64,000 nt of DNA from Bacillus nitratireducens (lineage in GTDB: Bacteria > Bacillota > Bacilli > Bacillales > Bacillaceae_G): contig NZ_MAOC01000093.1 in assembly GCF_001884135.1 (NCBI RefSeq), forward strand, positions 124,001 to 188,000, in the 5' to 3' direction. How positions within the stretch are numbered: the first letter of the stretch is position 1; every line of letters begins with the position of its first letter. This document shows, piece after piece, positions 36,458 to 44,814 of the stretch. The position numbers were made by a program, and so were the translations under genes. Below the pieces are notes generated by a model. It had not been told where the DNA came from and did no database searches. It worked only from the letters and a program-made list of their open reading frames with translations.

Positions 36458-37510
36458 ATGAAAGCACTACTTTGGCATAATCAACGTGATGTACGAGTAG
36501 AAGAAGTACCAGAACCAACTGTAAGACCAGGAGCAGTTAAGATTAAAGTTAAATGGTGTGGTATCTGCGGAACAGACTTGCATGAATATTTAGCAGGACC
36601 TATTTTTATTCCAACAGAAGAGCACCCATTAACACACGTAAAAGCACCGGTTATTTTAGGTCATGAATTTAGTGGTGAGGTAGTTGAAATCGGTGAAGGC
36701 GTTACTTCTCATAAAGTGGGAGATCGCGTCGTTGTAGAACCAATTTATTCTTGTGGTAAATGTGAAGCTTGTAAACACGGACATTACAATGTTTGTGAAC
36801 AACTTGTTTTCCACGGTCTTGGCGGAGACGGCGGCGGTTTCTCTGAATATACAGTAGTACCAGAAGATATGGTCCACCATATTCCTGATGAAATGACGTA
36901 TGAACAAGGTGCACTTGTAGAACCAGCAGCGGTAGCAGTTCATGCAGTACGTCAAAGTAAATTAAAAGAAGGGGAAGCTGTAGCAGTATTTGGTTGTGGT
37001 CCAATTGGACTTCTTGTCATTCAAGCAGCTAAAGCAGCAGGAGCAACTCCTGTTATTGCAGTAGAACTTTCTAAAGAACGTCAAGAGTTAGCTAAATTAG
37101 CAGGGGCTGATTATGTATTGAACCCAGCAACTCAAGATGTACTAGCAGAAATTCGTAACTTAACAAATGGTTTAGGTGTAAATGTGAGCTTTGAAGTAAC
37201 AGGTGTCGAAGTAGTACTTCGTCAAGCGATTGAAAGTACAAGCTTTGAAGGACAAACTGTAATTGTTAGTGTATGGGAAAAAGATGCGACAATTACTCCA
37301 AACAACCTTGTATTAAAAGAAAAAGAAGTTATCGGTATTCTTGGATACCGTCATATCTTCCCAGCTGTTATTAAATTAATTAGCTCTGGCCAAATTCAAG
37401 CAGAGAAATTAATTACGAAAAAAATTACAGTGGATCAAGTTGTTGAAGAAGGATTTGAAGCACTTGTAAAAGATAAAACACAAGTGAAAATTCTTGTTTC
37501 ACCTAAATAA
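36458..37510 (+). CDS. bdhA: 2,3-butanediol dehydrogenase (zinc alcohol dehydrogenase)
   Basis: A 350-residue medium-chain dehydrogenase. Catalytic zinc ligands are Cys37 (WCGICGTDLHE) and His69/Glu70 (GHEFSGEV); the structural zinc site is CGKCEACKHGHYNVC. The NAD-binding GCGPIGLLVIQAAK follows near residue 180. It matches bacterial (R,R)-butanediol dehydrogenases, interconverting acetoin and 2,3-butanediol at the end of fermentation. ATG 36458 is used because AGAGAGGG lies 8 bases upstream; in-frame ATG 36449 overlaps that site. Sorbitol or threonine dehydrogenase activity is less likely. Confidence 0.88.
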   Translation: MKALLWHNQRDVRVEEVPEPTVRPGAVKIKVKWCGICGTDLHEYLAGPIFIPTEEHPLTHVKAPVILGHEFSGEVVEIGEGVTSHKVGDRVVVEPIYSCGKCEACKHGHYNVCEQLVFHGLGGDGGGFSEYTVVPEDMVHHIPDEMTYEQGALVEPAAVAVHAVRQSKLKEGEAVAVFGCGPIGLLVIQAAKAAGATPVIAVELSKERQELAKLAGADYVLNPATQDVLAEIRNLTNGLGVNVSFEVTGVEVVLRQAIESTSFEGQTVIVSVWEKDATITPNNLVLKEKEVIGILGYRHIFPAVIKLISSGQIQAEKLITKKITVDQVVEEGFEALVKDKTQVKILVSPK

Positions 37511-37521
37511 TAGAGAATAGT

Positions 37522-37566
37522 AAAAAGTAGCTCTTTTCTAGAAATAGAAGAGGGCTACTTTTTTTC
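37522..37566 (+). terminator. Terminator of the butanediol dehydrogenase gene
   Basis: AAAAGTAGCTCTTTT pairs with GAGGGCTACTTTT (one G-U), followed by a T run. Confidence 0.88.
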
Positions 37567-37628
37567 TATACAGAAAGGTGATAGACTTTCCTTTAACTAC
37601 AGGTATTTTGTTTGGAAGGGGAAGTCTA

Positions 37629-37973
37629 ATGCTTTCATTTATGTTGACATTGAAACGAATGCTAAAAGCTTGTTTACGAGCGTGGAAAGATAAAGAATTT
37701 CAAGTATTATTTGTATTAACATTTTTAACATTAACATCTGGTACGATTTTTTATAGTACAGTTGAAGGATTACGTCCTCTTGACGCTTTATATTTTAGTG
37801 TGGTCACGTTGACGACTGTCGGTGATGGGAATTTTAGTCCGCAAACTGATTTCGGAAAGGTATTTACAATCTTATACATATTTATTGGGATTGGATTAGT
37901 GTTTGGATTTATTCACAAATTGGCAGTTAATGTGCAACTGCCAAATATATTATCGAAAAGAAAAAAAGAGTAA
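37629..37973 (+). CDS. nak: NaK non-selective cation channel
   Basis: A 114-residue two-membrane-segment channel of the KcsA fold. It is near-identical, as I recall it, to the NaK channel of B. cereus used in structural work: an amphipathic M0 helix, M1, the pore helix and the filter sequence 63-TVGDGN-68 in place of the K+-selective TVGYGD, then M2 with the Gly hinge region IGIGLVFGF. A tetramer conducts Na+ and K+ alike. ATG 37629 is used because GGAAGGGG lies 7 bases upstream. The physiological role is not known. It is flanked by terminators and is monocistronic. Confidence 0.95.
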   Translation: MLSFMLTLKRMLKACLRAWKDKEFQVLFVLTFLTLTSGTIFYSTVEGLRPLDALYFSVVTLTTVGDGNFSPQTDFGKVFTILYIFIGIGLVFGFIHKLAVNVQLPNILSKRKKE

Positions 37974-37999
37974 AGCGGTTAATCGCTTTACTCTTTTTT
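37962..37999 (+). terminator. Terminator of the NaK channel gene
   Basis: A 15-16-bp stem AAAAAAGAGTAAAGCG around GTTAAT, then Ts. The stem overlaps the last codons but the U run is after the stop. Confidence 0.9.
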
Positions 38000-38098
38000 T
38001 ACATTAGTTTAGACAAGTATTTGCAGTAGCTTAACAATACTTTATTACAATGTAAGTGCATTCATTCATTACGTTCACTATGTATAAAGTTATAGTGA

Positions 38099-38114
38099 TA
38101 TGAACATTTGCATA
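38099..38114 (+). promoter_or_regulatory. PlcR box upstream of plc
   Basis: TATGAACATTTGCATA fits the PlcR consensus TATGNANNNNTNCATA perfectly, 124 bases before plc. Confidence 0.9.
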
Positions 38115-38237
38115 TTTCAATTAAATAATAGAAATTCGGTGGAAGGTGGGATATTCTAATCATAGGTTAACCGAAAGACATCGTAGGATCCAAACAAAAT
38201 GTTTACAATAACTCAACTATAAAATGGAGGATTTCAT

Positions 38238-39089
38238 ATGAAAAAGAAAGTGCTTGCTTTAGCAGCAGCTATTACGTTAGCAGCTCCGTTACAAAATGTA
38301 GCTTTTGCACATGAAAATGATGGAGGGAATAGAGTACAGATTATTCAATATTGGTCCGCTGAAGATAAACACTCAGAAGGTGTAAATTCTCATTTATGGA
38401 TCGTGAATCGTGCAATTGATATTATGTCCCGTAATACGACAATTGTAAAACAAGATCAAGTTGCACTATTAAATGAATGGCGCACAGATTTAGAAAATGG
38501 TATTTATTCTGCTGATTATGAAAATCCTTATTATGACAATAGTACATTTGCGTCGCATTTCTATGATCCAGACGATGGAAGTACATACATTCCACTTGCA
38601 AAGCAAGCGAAGGAAACTGGAGCTAAGTATTTTAAATTAGCTGGTGAATCTTATAAAAATAAAGATATGAAACAAGCATTCTTCTATTTAGGGTTATCTC
38701 TTCATTATTTAGGAGATGTAAATCAACCGATGCATGCAGCAAACTTTACGAATATTTCTTATCCACAAGGATTCCATTCTAAATATGAAAACTTTGTAGA
38801 TACAATTAAAGATAATTACAAGGTAACGGACGGAAATGGATATTGGAACTGGAAAGGTACGAACCCTGAAGATTGGATTCATGGGGCGGCAGTGGCTGCG
38901 AAACAAGATTACCCTGGCATTGTAAATAGTAATACGAAAAGTTGGTTTGTAAAAGCTGCTGTATCACAAAGTTATGCGGACAAATGGCGTGCTGAAGTTA
39001 CACCAATGACTGGTAAGCGATTAACGGAAGCGCAACGTGTAACAGCTGGATATATTCAGCTTTGGTTTGATACGTACGGCAATCGTTAA
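38238..39089 (+). CDS. plcB: Phosphatidylcholine-preferring phospholipase C
   Basis: A 283-residue secreted zinc phospholipase. Signal peptide of 24 residues (to VAFA), propeptide of 14, and a mature 245-residue enzyme beginning WSAEDKHSEG. All zinc ligands of the three-metal site are present in precursor numbering: Trp39, His52, Asp93, His107, His156, Asp160, His166, His180 and Glu184. It hydrolyses phosphatidylcholine in host membranes and forms with the next gene the cereolysin AB pair. A perfect PlcR box lies upstream. Confidence 0.97.
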   Translation: MKKKVLALAAAITLAAPLQNVAFAHENDGGNRVQIIQYWSAEDKHSEGVNSHLWIVNRAIDIMSRNTTIVKQDQVALLNEWRTDLENGIYSADYENPYYDNSTFASHFYDPDDGSTYIPLAKQAKETGAKYFKLAGESYKNKDMKQAFFYLGLSLHYLGDVNQPMHAANFTNISYPQGFHSKYENFVDTIKDNYKVTDGNGYWNWKGTNPEDWIHGAAVAAKQDYPGIVNSNTKSWFVKAAVSQSYADKWRAEVTPMTGKRLTEAQRVTAGYIQLWFDTYGNR

Positions 39090-39099
39090 GTATTGGGGA

Positions 39100-39136
39100 A
39101 AGGTCAAATCTCAGAATAGAGAATTTGGCCTTTTTA
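39100..39136 (+). terminator. Partial terminator between plc and sph
   Basis: An imperfect AGGTCAAATCTC/GAGAATTTGGCC stem and five Ts. It probably lets part of the transcripts continue into sph. Confidence 0.6.
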
Positions 39137-39165
39137 TCACTATACAATACATGGGGGTATGACTC

Positions 39166-40167
39166 GTGAAAAGTAAATTGTTAAAAGTTGTACTTAGCTT
39201 TGGAATGAGTCTAGCAGCTTTATATAGCGGATCTTCCGTTCAAGCAGAAATGTCCACAAATCAAAATGATACGTTAAAAGTTATGACGCATAATGTGTAC
39301 ATGCTATCAACAAACCTATATCCCAACTGGGGACAAAGTCAGCGTGCTGATTTAATTGGAGCGGCAGATTATATAAAGAATCAAGATGTTGTTATATTAA
39401 ATGAAGTGTTTGATAATAGTGCTTCAAATCGCTTATTAGGAAATTTGAAGAAAGAATATCCAAATCAAACGGCAGTATTAGGTCGTAGTAGTGGAAGCGA
39501 GTGGGATAAGACGTTAGGAAACTATTCATCTTCGACTCCTGAAGATGGAGGTGTAGCGATTTTGAGTAAATGGCCAATTGTTGAAAAGATCCAATATGTA
39601 TTCGAAAAAGGCTGTGGACCAGATAACTTATCAAATAAAGGATTTGTATACACAAAAGTTAAGAAAAATGATCGTTTTGTACATGTGATTGGGACTCATT
39701 TACAAGCTGAAGATAGTATGTGTGGAAACACTTCGCCAGCATCTGTACGTACAAAACAGCTACAAGAAATTCAAGAGTTTATTAAAAATAAAAATATACC
39801 AAATAACGAGTATGTGTTAATTGGTGGAGATATGAACGTAAATAAAATAAACGCTGAGAATAATAGTGATTCAGAGTATGCATCTATGTTTAAAACATTA
39901 CACGCTTCTATTCCATCTTATACTGGACATACAGCGACTTGGGATGCGACGACAAACAGTATTGCGAAATATAATTTCCCCGATAGCCCTGCCGAGTATT
40001 TAGATTATATTATTGCAAGTAAAGATCATGCGAACCCATCGCATATAGAAAATAAAGTGTTACAGCCGAAATCTCCACAATGGACTGTTACATCATGGTT
40101 CAAAAAATATACGTATGATGATTATTCTGATCATTATCCAGTAGAGTCAACTATTTCTATGAAATAG
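39166..40167 (+). CDS. sph: Sphingomyelinase C
   Basis: A 333-residue secreted neutral sphingomyelinase of the DNase I-like fold. Signal peptide about 27 residues (ending SVQA-E). LKVMTHNVYMLS with the metal-binding Asn, ILNEVFDN with the metal-binding Glu, GGDMNV, and SDHYPVE with the catalytic base His323 (His296 mature) are all present, so the enzyme should be active. GTG 39166 follows a weak GGGGGT site. It acts with PlcB to lyse erythrocyte membranes. It has no PlcR box of its own and depends on read-through from plc. Confidence 0.96.
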   Translation: MKSKLLKVVLSFGMSLAALYSGSSVQAEMSTNQNDTLKVMTHNVYMLSTNLYPNWGQSQRADLIGAADYIKNQDVVILNEVFDNSASNRLLGNLKKEYPNQTAVLGRSSGSEWDKTLGNYSSSTPEDGGVAILSKWPIVEKIQYVFEKGCGPDNLSNKGFVYTKVKKNDRFVHVIGTHLQAEDSMCGNTSPASVRTKQLQEIQEFIKNKNIPNNEYVLIGGDMNVNKINAENNSDSEYASMFKTLHASIPSYTGHTATWDATTNSIAKYNFPDSPAEYLDYIIASKDHANPSHIENKVLQPKSPQWTVTSWFKKYTYDDYSDHYPVESTISMK

Positions 40168-40171
40168 TCCT

Positions 40172-40207
40172 AAAAAGTTTCTTCTTAAATAGGAAGAAAC
40201 TTTTTTA
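40172..40207 (+). terminator. Terminator of plc-sph
   Basis: AAAAAGTTTCTTCTT pairs with AGGAAGAAACTTTTT; T run follows. Confidence 0.9.
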
Positions 40208-40275
40208 TTTTGTAGAGGAAATTTAAACTTTCTTTCCAATATGTATAAGACATATATAGAAGAGGAGAGAAAAAT

Positions 40276-41448
40276 GTGGATAGAGGAATTTTTAAGGAAG
40301 TTCCATTACCGTGTGCATTTTTAGATGAACTGGCTTTAGAGAGAAATATTCAATCGATTATAGAGTTAAGTGGAGATAAGAAGATTCGTATAGCGAGTAA
40401 ATCATTACGCTCTGTTCCAATTATGAAAAAGATTTTAGCGGCAAATGATCGATTTCAAGGTATTATGTGTTTTTCCCCTAGAGAGGCTTTGTTTTTAATT
40501 GAACAAGGATTCAATGATTTATTGCTCGGATATCCTGCTTATGATGAAAGAGCTTTATATGAAATTAGTTTGCTAACAAAGCAAGGGTTCATTATAACTT
40601 GTATGGTGGATTGTGAAGACCATATTGTTTATTTAGAAAAAATTGCTGAGAAGTCTAAAGGGTGTTTTCGTGTTTGTTTGGATATTGATATGAGTAGTCG
40701 TTTTTTTCAATTTCATTTTGGGGTAAACAGATCACCGGTAAAAGATGTGCAGAGTGCTTTGAAAATAGTAGGAAAGGTGAAGGGCTCATCATATTTAATA
40801 CTAGATGGTGTAATGGGATATGAGGCTCAAATTGCTGGGGTGGGAGATCTTATACCTAATCAATGGATGAAAAGTAAAGTGGTTTCGTATTTAAAGAAGA
40901 AATCAGTATTAGAGGTTAAAGAAAGAAGAGGACGTATCGTAAAAGAAATACAAAACCTAGGTATTAAACTAAGATTTGTAAATGGGGGAGGAACAGGAAG
41001 TATAAAAACAACTGAGCAAGATAACTCAGTTTCAGAGATTACAATAGGTTCTGCTTTTTATTCCCCGAAACTATTTGATTATTATAAAGAAGTACAATTT
41101 CAGCCAGCTGTCGGATTTGCTTTACCTGTTGTGCGTAAACCAGCACCGTTTATTTATACTTGCCTCGGTGGTGGATATATTGCTTCAGGCTCAGTTGGTA
41201 AAGATAAAGAGCCTGAGATTTGGAGGCCGGGTGGTGCAAGACTATTAGCGTTAGAAGGTGCTGGTGAAGTGCAAACGCCAATTTTTTATAACGGTGAGGA
41301 ACGAGTGGATATAGGAGATTCTATCTTGTTTCGCCATAGTAAAGCTGGAGAGTTATGTGAACGCTTTCCTGTTTTGTATCGCGTTAAAAAAGGAGAGATT
41401 GCTGGAGAGTATTTAACATATCGGGGGGATGGCCAATGCTTTCTATAA
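40276..41448 (+). CDS. Alanine racemase-fold PLP enzyme (amino acid deaminase/aldolase family)
   Basis: A 390-residue fold-type III PLP enzyme. The N-terminal beta-strand motif RIASKSLRSVPIMKKIL provides the PLP lysine (about residue 43); LLGYPAYDE and CVDIDMSSRF-like segments follow the barrel strands. The C-terminal region (FVNGGGTGSIKTTEQDNSV then a beta domain) matches proteins annotated as D-serine/D-threonine deaminase-aldolases, not true alanine racemases. It starts at GTG 40276 after GAGGAGAG and overlaps the FAD oxidase gene by 13 bases. Substrate unknown; the tight coupling suggests a joint pathway with the oxidase. Confidence 0.8.
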   Translation: MDRGIFKEVPLPCAFLDELALERNIQSIIELSGDKKIRIASKSLRSVPIMKKILAANDRFQGIMCFSPREALFLIEQGFNDLLLGYPAYDERALYEISLLTKQGFIITCMVDCEDHIVYLEKIAEKSKGCFRVCLDIDMSSRFFQFHFGVNRSPVKDVQSALKIVGKVKGSSYLILDGVMGYEAQIAGVGDLIPNQWMKSKVVSYLKKKSVLEVKERRGRIVKEIQNLGIKLRFVNGGGTGSIKTTEQDNSVSEITIGSAFYSPKLFDYYKEVQFQPAVGFALPVVRKPAPFIYTCLGGGYIASGSVGKDKEPEIWRPGGARLLALEGAGEVQTPIFYNGEERVDIGDSILFRHSKAGELCERFPVLYRVKKGEIAGEYLTYRGDGQCFL

Positions 41449-42749
41449 AGGGACAAAAATGGAGAAATTGGACAGGGAATGTAGAAGGAACGCCGCATTA
41501 TACGATGTATCCAGAAAGTATACAAGATGTAGTAGAAGTTGTAGGGCTTGCACGAAAAAAGGGAAAGAAAATTCGTGTTGTCGGTTCAGGGCACTCTTTT
41601 ACACCTCTCGTGCAAACGGAAGAAATTTTAGTTTCTTTAGATGAATTGAAGGGCATTGTAAATATTGATACAGAGAAGATGGTTGCCGAAGTATGGGCAG
41701 GAACAAAGTTATATGATTTAGGGAAGTTACTTGAGGAAAAAGGTTATGCGCAAGAGAATTTAGGAGATATTGATTCACAATCTATTGCTGGAGCGATTAG
41801 TACGGGTACTCATGGGACGGGTGTTACATTTGGGAGTTTATCAACACAAGTTATAGAGATTACGGCAGTTTTATCAACAGGTGAGAGTATAGTTTGTTCA
41901 GAAACCGAAAACGTTGAATATTGGAAAGCATTTCAGTTGTCGCTTGGAATGCTAGGTATCATTGTAAAGATAAAATTGAAAGTTATCCCAGCGTATTCGC
42001 TCGTTTATGAAAGTGAAAAGCAGTCATTATCTACTGTAATGAACAAGCTAGAAGAATATAAGAAGAATCGTCATTTTGAATTTTTCGTTTTTCCTTATTC
42101 AGATGAGGTGCAAGTGAAATTTACAAATGAAACAATGAGTAAAGAAAGTGATTTGAAATGGCATAAACTAAAGGTGGAGTTACTTGAAAATAGGATGTTC
42201 TCTTTGTTATCTAAAGGGTGTAAATGGTTTCCTTCTATAAGTAAAGCAGTAAGTCGATTATCAGCTAAGGCTGTGCCAAACACAAAAATAATAGGCCCGA
42301 GCTATGAAGTGTTCGCTACATCACGTACGGTTCCATTTTATGAAATGGAGTATAGTGTCCCTTCAAAGTATATGAGGGCTGCTGTAGAAGAAATTTCAAA
42401 TCTTATTGAAAAGAAAAGGTATAAGGTGCACTTCCCGATTGAATGCCGGTATGTGAGAGGTGATGATATATGGCTCAGTCCAGCGTATGGAAGAGACTCG
42501 GCATATATCGCCGTTCATATGTATAAAGGTATGAAGTATGCCGCTTATTTTGGTGAAGTGGAGAAAATTTTTCTGAAATATGAAGGTCGTCCACATTGGG
42601 GGAAAATGCATACATTAACATACGAAAATTTACAAAACATATATCCAGAATTGCATTCGTTTCTACAGGTGAGGAAGTCATTGGATGAAACAGAAATGTT
42701 TTCAAATCCTTACACTGAAAAATTATTTACGATTATGAAAAAAAGCTGA
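41436..42749 (+). CDS. FAD-linked oxidase, D-arabinono-1,4-lactone oxidase type
   Basis: A 437-residue VAO-family flavoprotein. The FAD_binding_4 domain shows IRVVGSGHSFTPL (with the His that often binds FAD covalently, about residue 52) and IAGAISTGTHGTGVTFGSLS (about residue 118). The ALO C-terminal domain follows, ending LRPHWGK-like GRPHWGKMHTL. Relatives oxidise aldonolactones or sugar alcohols. It overlaps the preceding gene by 13 bases (two-gene operon). The substrate is unknown; ascorbate-like synthesis is not expected in Bacillus. Confidence 0.85.
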   Translation: MLSIKGQKWRNWTGNVEGTPHYTMYPESIQDVVEVVGLARKKGKKIRVVGSGHSFTPLVQTEEILVSLDELKGIVNIDTEKMVAEVWAGTKLYDLGKLLEEKGYAQENLGDIDSQSIAGAISTGTHGTGVTFGSLSTQVIEITAVLSTGESIVCSETENVEYWKAFQLSLGMLGIIVKIKLKVIPAYSLVYESEKQSLSTVMNKLEEYKKNRHFEFFVFPYSDEVQVKFTNETMSKESDLKWHKLKVELLENRMFSLLSKGCKWFPSISKAVSRLSAKAVPNTKIIGPSYEVFATSRTVPFYEMEYSVPSKYMRAAVEEISNLIEKKRYKVHFPIECRYVRGDDIWLSPAYGRDSAYIAVHMYKGMKYAAYFGEVEKIFLKYEGRPHWGKMHTLTYENLQNIYPELHSFLQVRKSLDETEMFSNPYTEKLFTIMKKS

Positions 42750-42775
42750 CAAAGTATTACTTGTCAGCTTTTTTT
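42739..42775. terminator. Bidirectional terminator between oxidase and VanZ-RDD genes
   Basis: AAAAGCTGACAA/TTGTCAGCTTTT with A and T runs between convergent genes. Confidence 0.88.
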
Positions 42776-43908
42776 AGTATGATCGCATTTCTTGTTTGAC
42801 TAATGTGTTCGTAAAATAGTAACTTATCACGGCTAAATACATGTAATAAAACATGAATGATAAATAGACCGTTAATTACGAATTGGAATAACAGTATAAC
42901 TAGTAATACTAAAGGCTCTGTATCATTTAAAATAGAACTACTAGAAAGAATATAATTGATTCCACCTAAACTAAAGTAGAATATACCGTAACGAATGAAT
43001 AATTCCTTCATAGTAATACGCTCTGATTTCCCTTTAACGTAAATACGAAGTAATGCTTTCCCAATTGTTTTTCCGTTCGTAAAGTATGGAATGATAATAA
43101 AGTAAATAAAGATCGAACATGTAATGAAAATGAGTTCGTATATATTTGTGTAAGATTGGATATTAGAAATAAATATAGAATTCCCTTTATTTTTAATGAC
43201 TGGTACAACGATAGATAAGAAAATCCAATCAATTTGCATAGCAATCAAACGACGTACAAAACCAACTGGCTTTGTTTCCAAATTAATATGACTATCCAAT
43301 TCACTTGTTTTCGGAAGGAAATACGTAAATATTGGTGCAATAATAAAGCCAATGACGCCTCCTAATGTGTTTAAAAATAGGTCATCAATATCAAATAAGC
43401 GATATGCACAATTATAAATACCATATAATCCAGTTACTTGTGTTAATTCAAAGAACAGTGAAAGGCAAAAAGAAATGCACACTGTTTGTAAGAAGCTACG
43501 TCGGAAATAATAACGTAAGTACATACCAAATGGAACGGTTAGTAGAACGTTAAAAGCGACTTGTAAAAACGCAGATTCCTTTAATAAATAGAAGTAGGTA
43601 GCTGGCTTCGTTAAAATTGCCGAGGTATGATTACTAATCTCTTGTATGAAATAAAATGGCGAGAGTTGCATGTGCTGTGTATTAGCCGGTTGTAGGCTAC
43701 AAGTATCATACGTTTGTGGTAATGGCAAAATCACAAGAAAATAGGCATTTAATAAGTAAAGTAATAATGAATATAAAATAAATGAACGCCATTTATTTAA
43801 ATAACCGTATTTCCGATAATTAAATATTAAAAAAGGGATTAATAGAAACATTGCTAAAATAGGAAATAAAATAAATGCTGTTTTTATTGGAAATAAATAT
43901 GCAGTCAA
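42757..43908 (-). CDS. VanZ-RDD domain membrane protein
   Basis: A 383-residue membrane protein. Residues about 10-195 form a VanZ-like domain (several spans, with the VanZ-type NVLLTVPFGMYLRYYFRRS and FFELTQVTGLYGIYNCAYRLFDIDDLFLNTLGGVIG motifs). Residues about 210-370 form an RDD domain (GFVRRLIAMQIDWIFLSIVVP with the conserved Arg and Asp, then GKTIGKALLRIYV). VanZ lowers teicoplanin binding in enterococci; RDD proteins are often ion antiporters. The combined function is unknown. It has its own terminator and no co-transcribed partner. Confidence 0.85.
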   Translation of the reverse strand: MTAYLFPIKTAFILFPILAMFLLIPFLIFNYRKYGYLNKWRSFILYSLLLYLLNAYFLVILPLPQTYDTCSLQPANTQHMQLSPFYFIQEISNHTSAILTKPATYFYLLKESAFLQVAFNVLLTVPFGMYLRYYFRRSFLQTVCISFCLSLFFELTQVTGLYGIYNCAYRLFDIDDLFLNTLGGVIGFIIAPIFTYFLPKTSELDSHINLETKPVGFVRRLIAMQIDWIFLSIVVPVIKNKGNSIFISNIQSYTNIYELIFITCSIFIYFIIIPYFTNGKTIGKALLRIYVKGKSERITMKELFIRYGIFYFSLGGINYILSSSSILNDTEPLVLLVILLFQFVINGLFIIHVLLHVFSRDKLLFYEHISQTRNAIILKKADK

Positions 43909-44074
43909 AATGAAGCTCCTTTCAGTGAAAATACGTCTATCATTATAGCGCTAAAATGATTTTGTAACAAAGTTAAAATGTTTCTAAATGGGGAAAAATA
44001 CAAATTATACTTATATTAAGTTATGCTGAATTTAATATATTTATATTATGATGATATGAGTTGAGGGAGGGTAC

Positions 44075-44452
44075 ATGGTATACATTATGAGCTTTTTTCG
44101 GCATATTACAACTTTTGAAAGCGCGTGGCGTTTTCAGGAGGGAGAACAGATTTTTGTTCATGATGATAATACAAAACGAAATTTTATTATTATTCGCTTG
44201 TATTGTCAGGAAAAGAAAGTATATGCAATAAAAAACCTCTTACTGTACGAGGGCAGTAAGAGGTTTTTTATTGCATATAGACAGCATTGGATTTTGAAGA
44301 AAGGATATAATTTTGTATTTGGTGTTGCCACGTTTCATCATTCTTTCTTTGAGAAAGCCATTCGTGATAATCTTGTTGAGTTTTCCATAGCATGCGAACC
44401 ATATATTCAGCTCTATTATTTATACGATGCATCTGTGAAAATTCTATGTTAA
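44075..44452 (+). CDS. Uncertain small protein gene; frame runs through a terminator
   Basis: A 125-codon frame with a good GAGGGAGG ribosome site before ATG 44075. Its first ~50 residues (FRHITTFESAWRFQEGEQIF and following) look protein-like but match no family I know. From 44222 the frame passes through a 26-bp-stem terminator and then the antisense strand of the ABM gene (185-bp overlap), so the C-terminal 75 residues are unlikely to be a natural domain. It could be a truncated gene that lost its stop. Confidence 0.35.
   Translation: MVYIMSFFRHITTFESAWRFQEGEQIFVHDDNTKRNFIIIRLYCQEKKVYAIKNLLLYEGSKRFFIAYRQHWILKKGYNFVFGVATFHHSFFEKAIRDNLVEFSIACEPYIQLYYLYDASVKILC
44222..44280. terminator. Very strong bidirectional terminator
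   Basis: Roughly 24-26 perfect base pairs (TATGCAATAAAAAACCTC region with its complement) around a 7-nt loop, with T runs in both directions. It covers the ABM stop codon and lies within the plus-strand frame from 44075. Confidence 0.9.
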
Positions 44453-44555
44453 TAAAGCCTTGTGTTCCATATGATGGAGAATGCTGTTTAAGTGAATGAA
44501 ATAGTTCATTTTCATAGCCATATTTAATATGAATAATTTTAGTAACGATAAACAT
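44268..44555 (-). CDS. Antibiotic biosynthesis monooxygenase (ABM) domain protein
   Basis: A 95-residue protein with the ferredoxin-like ABM fold: VTKIIHIKYGYENELFHSL at the start, FINIEFSQMHRINNRAEYMV and the LWKTQQDYHEWLSQ helix carrying the Trp and His region seen in ABM/heme monooxygenase proteins. AAGAGGTG stands 5 bases before its ATG. It may be an HmoA/IsdG-like heme monooxygenase or a general ABM enzyme; an Asn-Trp-His catalytic triad cannot be assigned with certainty. No Fur box is visible upstream. Confidence 0.75.
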   Translation of the reverse strand: MFIVTKIIHIKYGYENELFHSLKQHSPSYGTQGFINIEFSQMHRINNRAEYMVRMLWKTQQDYHEWLSQRKNDETWQHQIQNYILSSKSNAVYMQ

Positions 44556-44612
44556 ACGAACACCTCTTATTCGATAGTAGTAAAGAAATGGGATAGAAGA
44601 GAGAAGTTTTGT

Positions 44613-44658
44613 CCCGTAAAATCTCGATTGGTGAGGGCTAAATAAAGTTTCACTTTAT
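44613..44658 (-). repeat. Shortened bcr1-type repeat, minus orientation
   Basis: Read on the minus strand it begins ATAAAGTGAAACTTTA, then continues at TAGCCCTCACCAATCG and GATTTTACGGG. The hairpin segment between these parts in the full copy at 12626, and everything distal, are missing. Confidence 0.75.
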
Positions 44659-44756
44659 TTTCTTTATAGTAAGAAAAAGTAACGAGAATAACTAATATTA
44701 TACTATTCAGAAAATTTAAAGTAAATAACAAAACGTATTCGAAATTGAAATGTAAA

Positions 44757-44800
44757 AAAGTAAGCCATCCTATTTGAATAGGATGGCTTACTTTAAAAGA
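44757..44800 (-). terminator. Terminator of uppP
   Basis: A 17-bp perfect stem (44757-44773 with 44778-44794) and a TTGA loop; U-rich on the minus strand. Confidence 0.92.
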
Positions 44801-44814
44801 TGTTAACGGTCACT

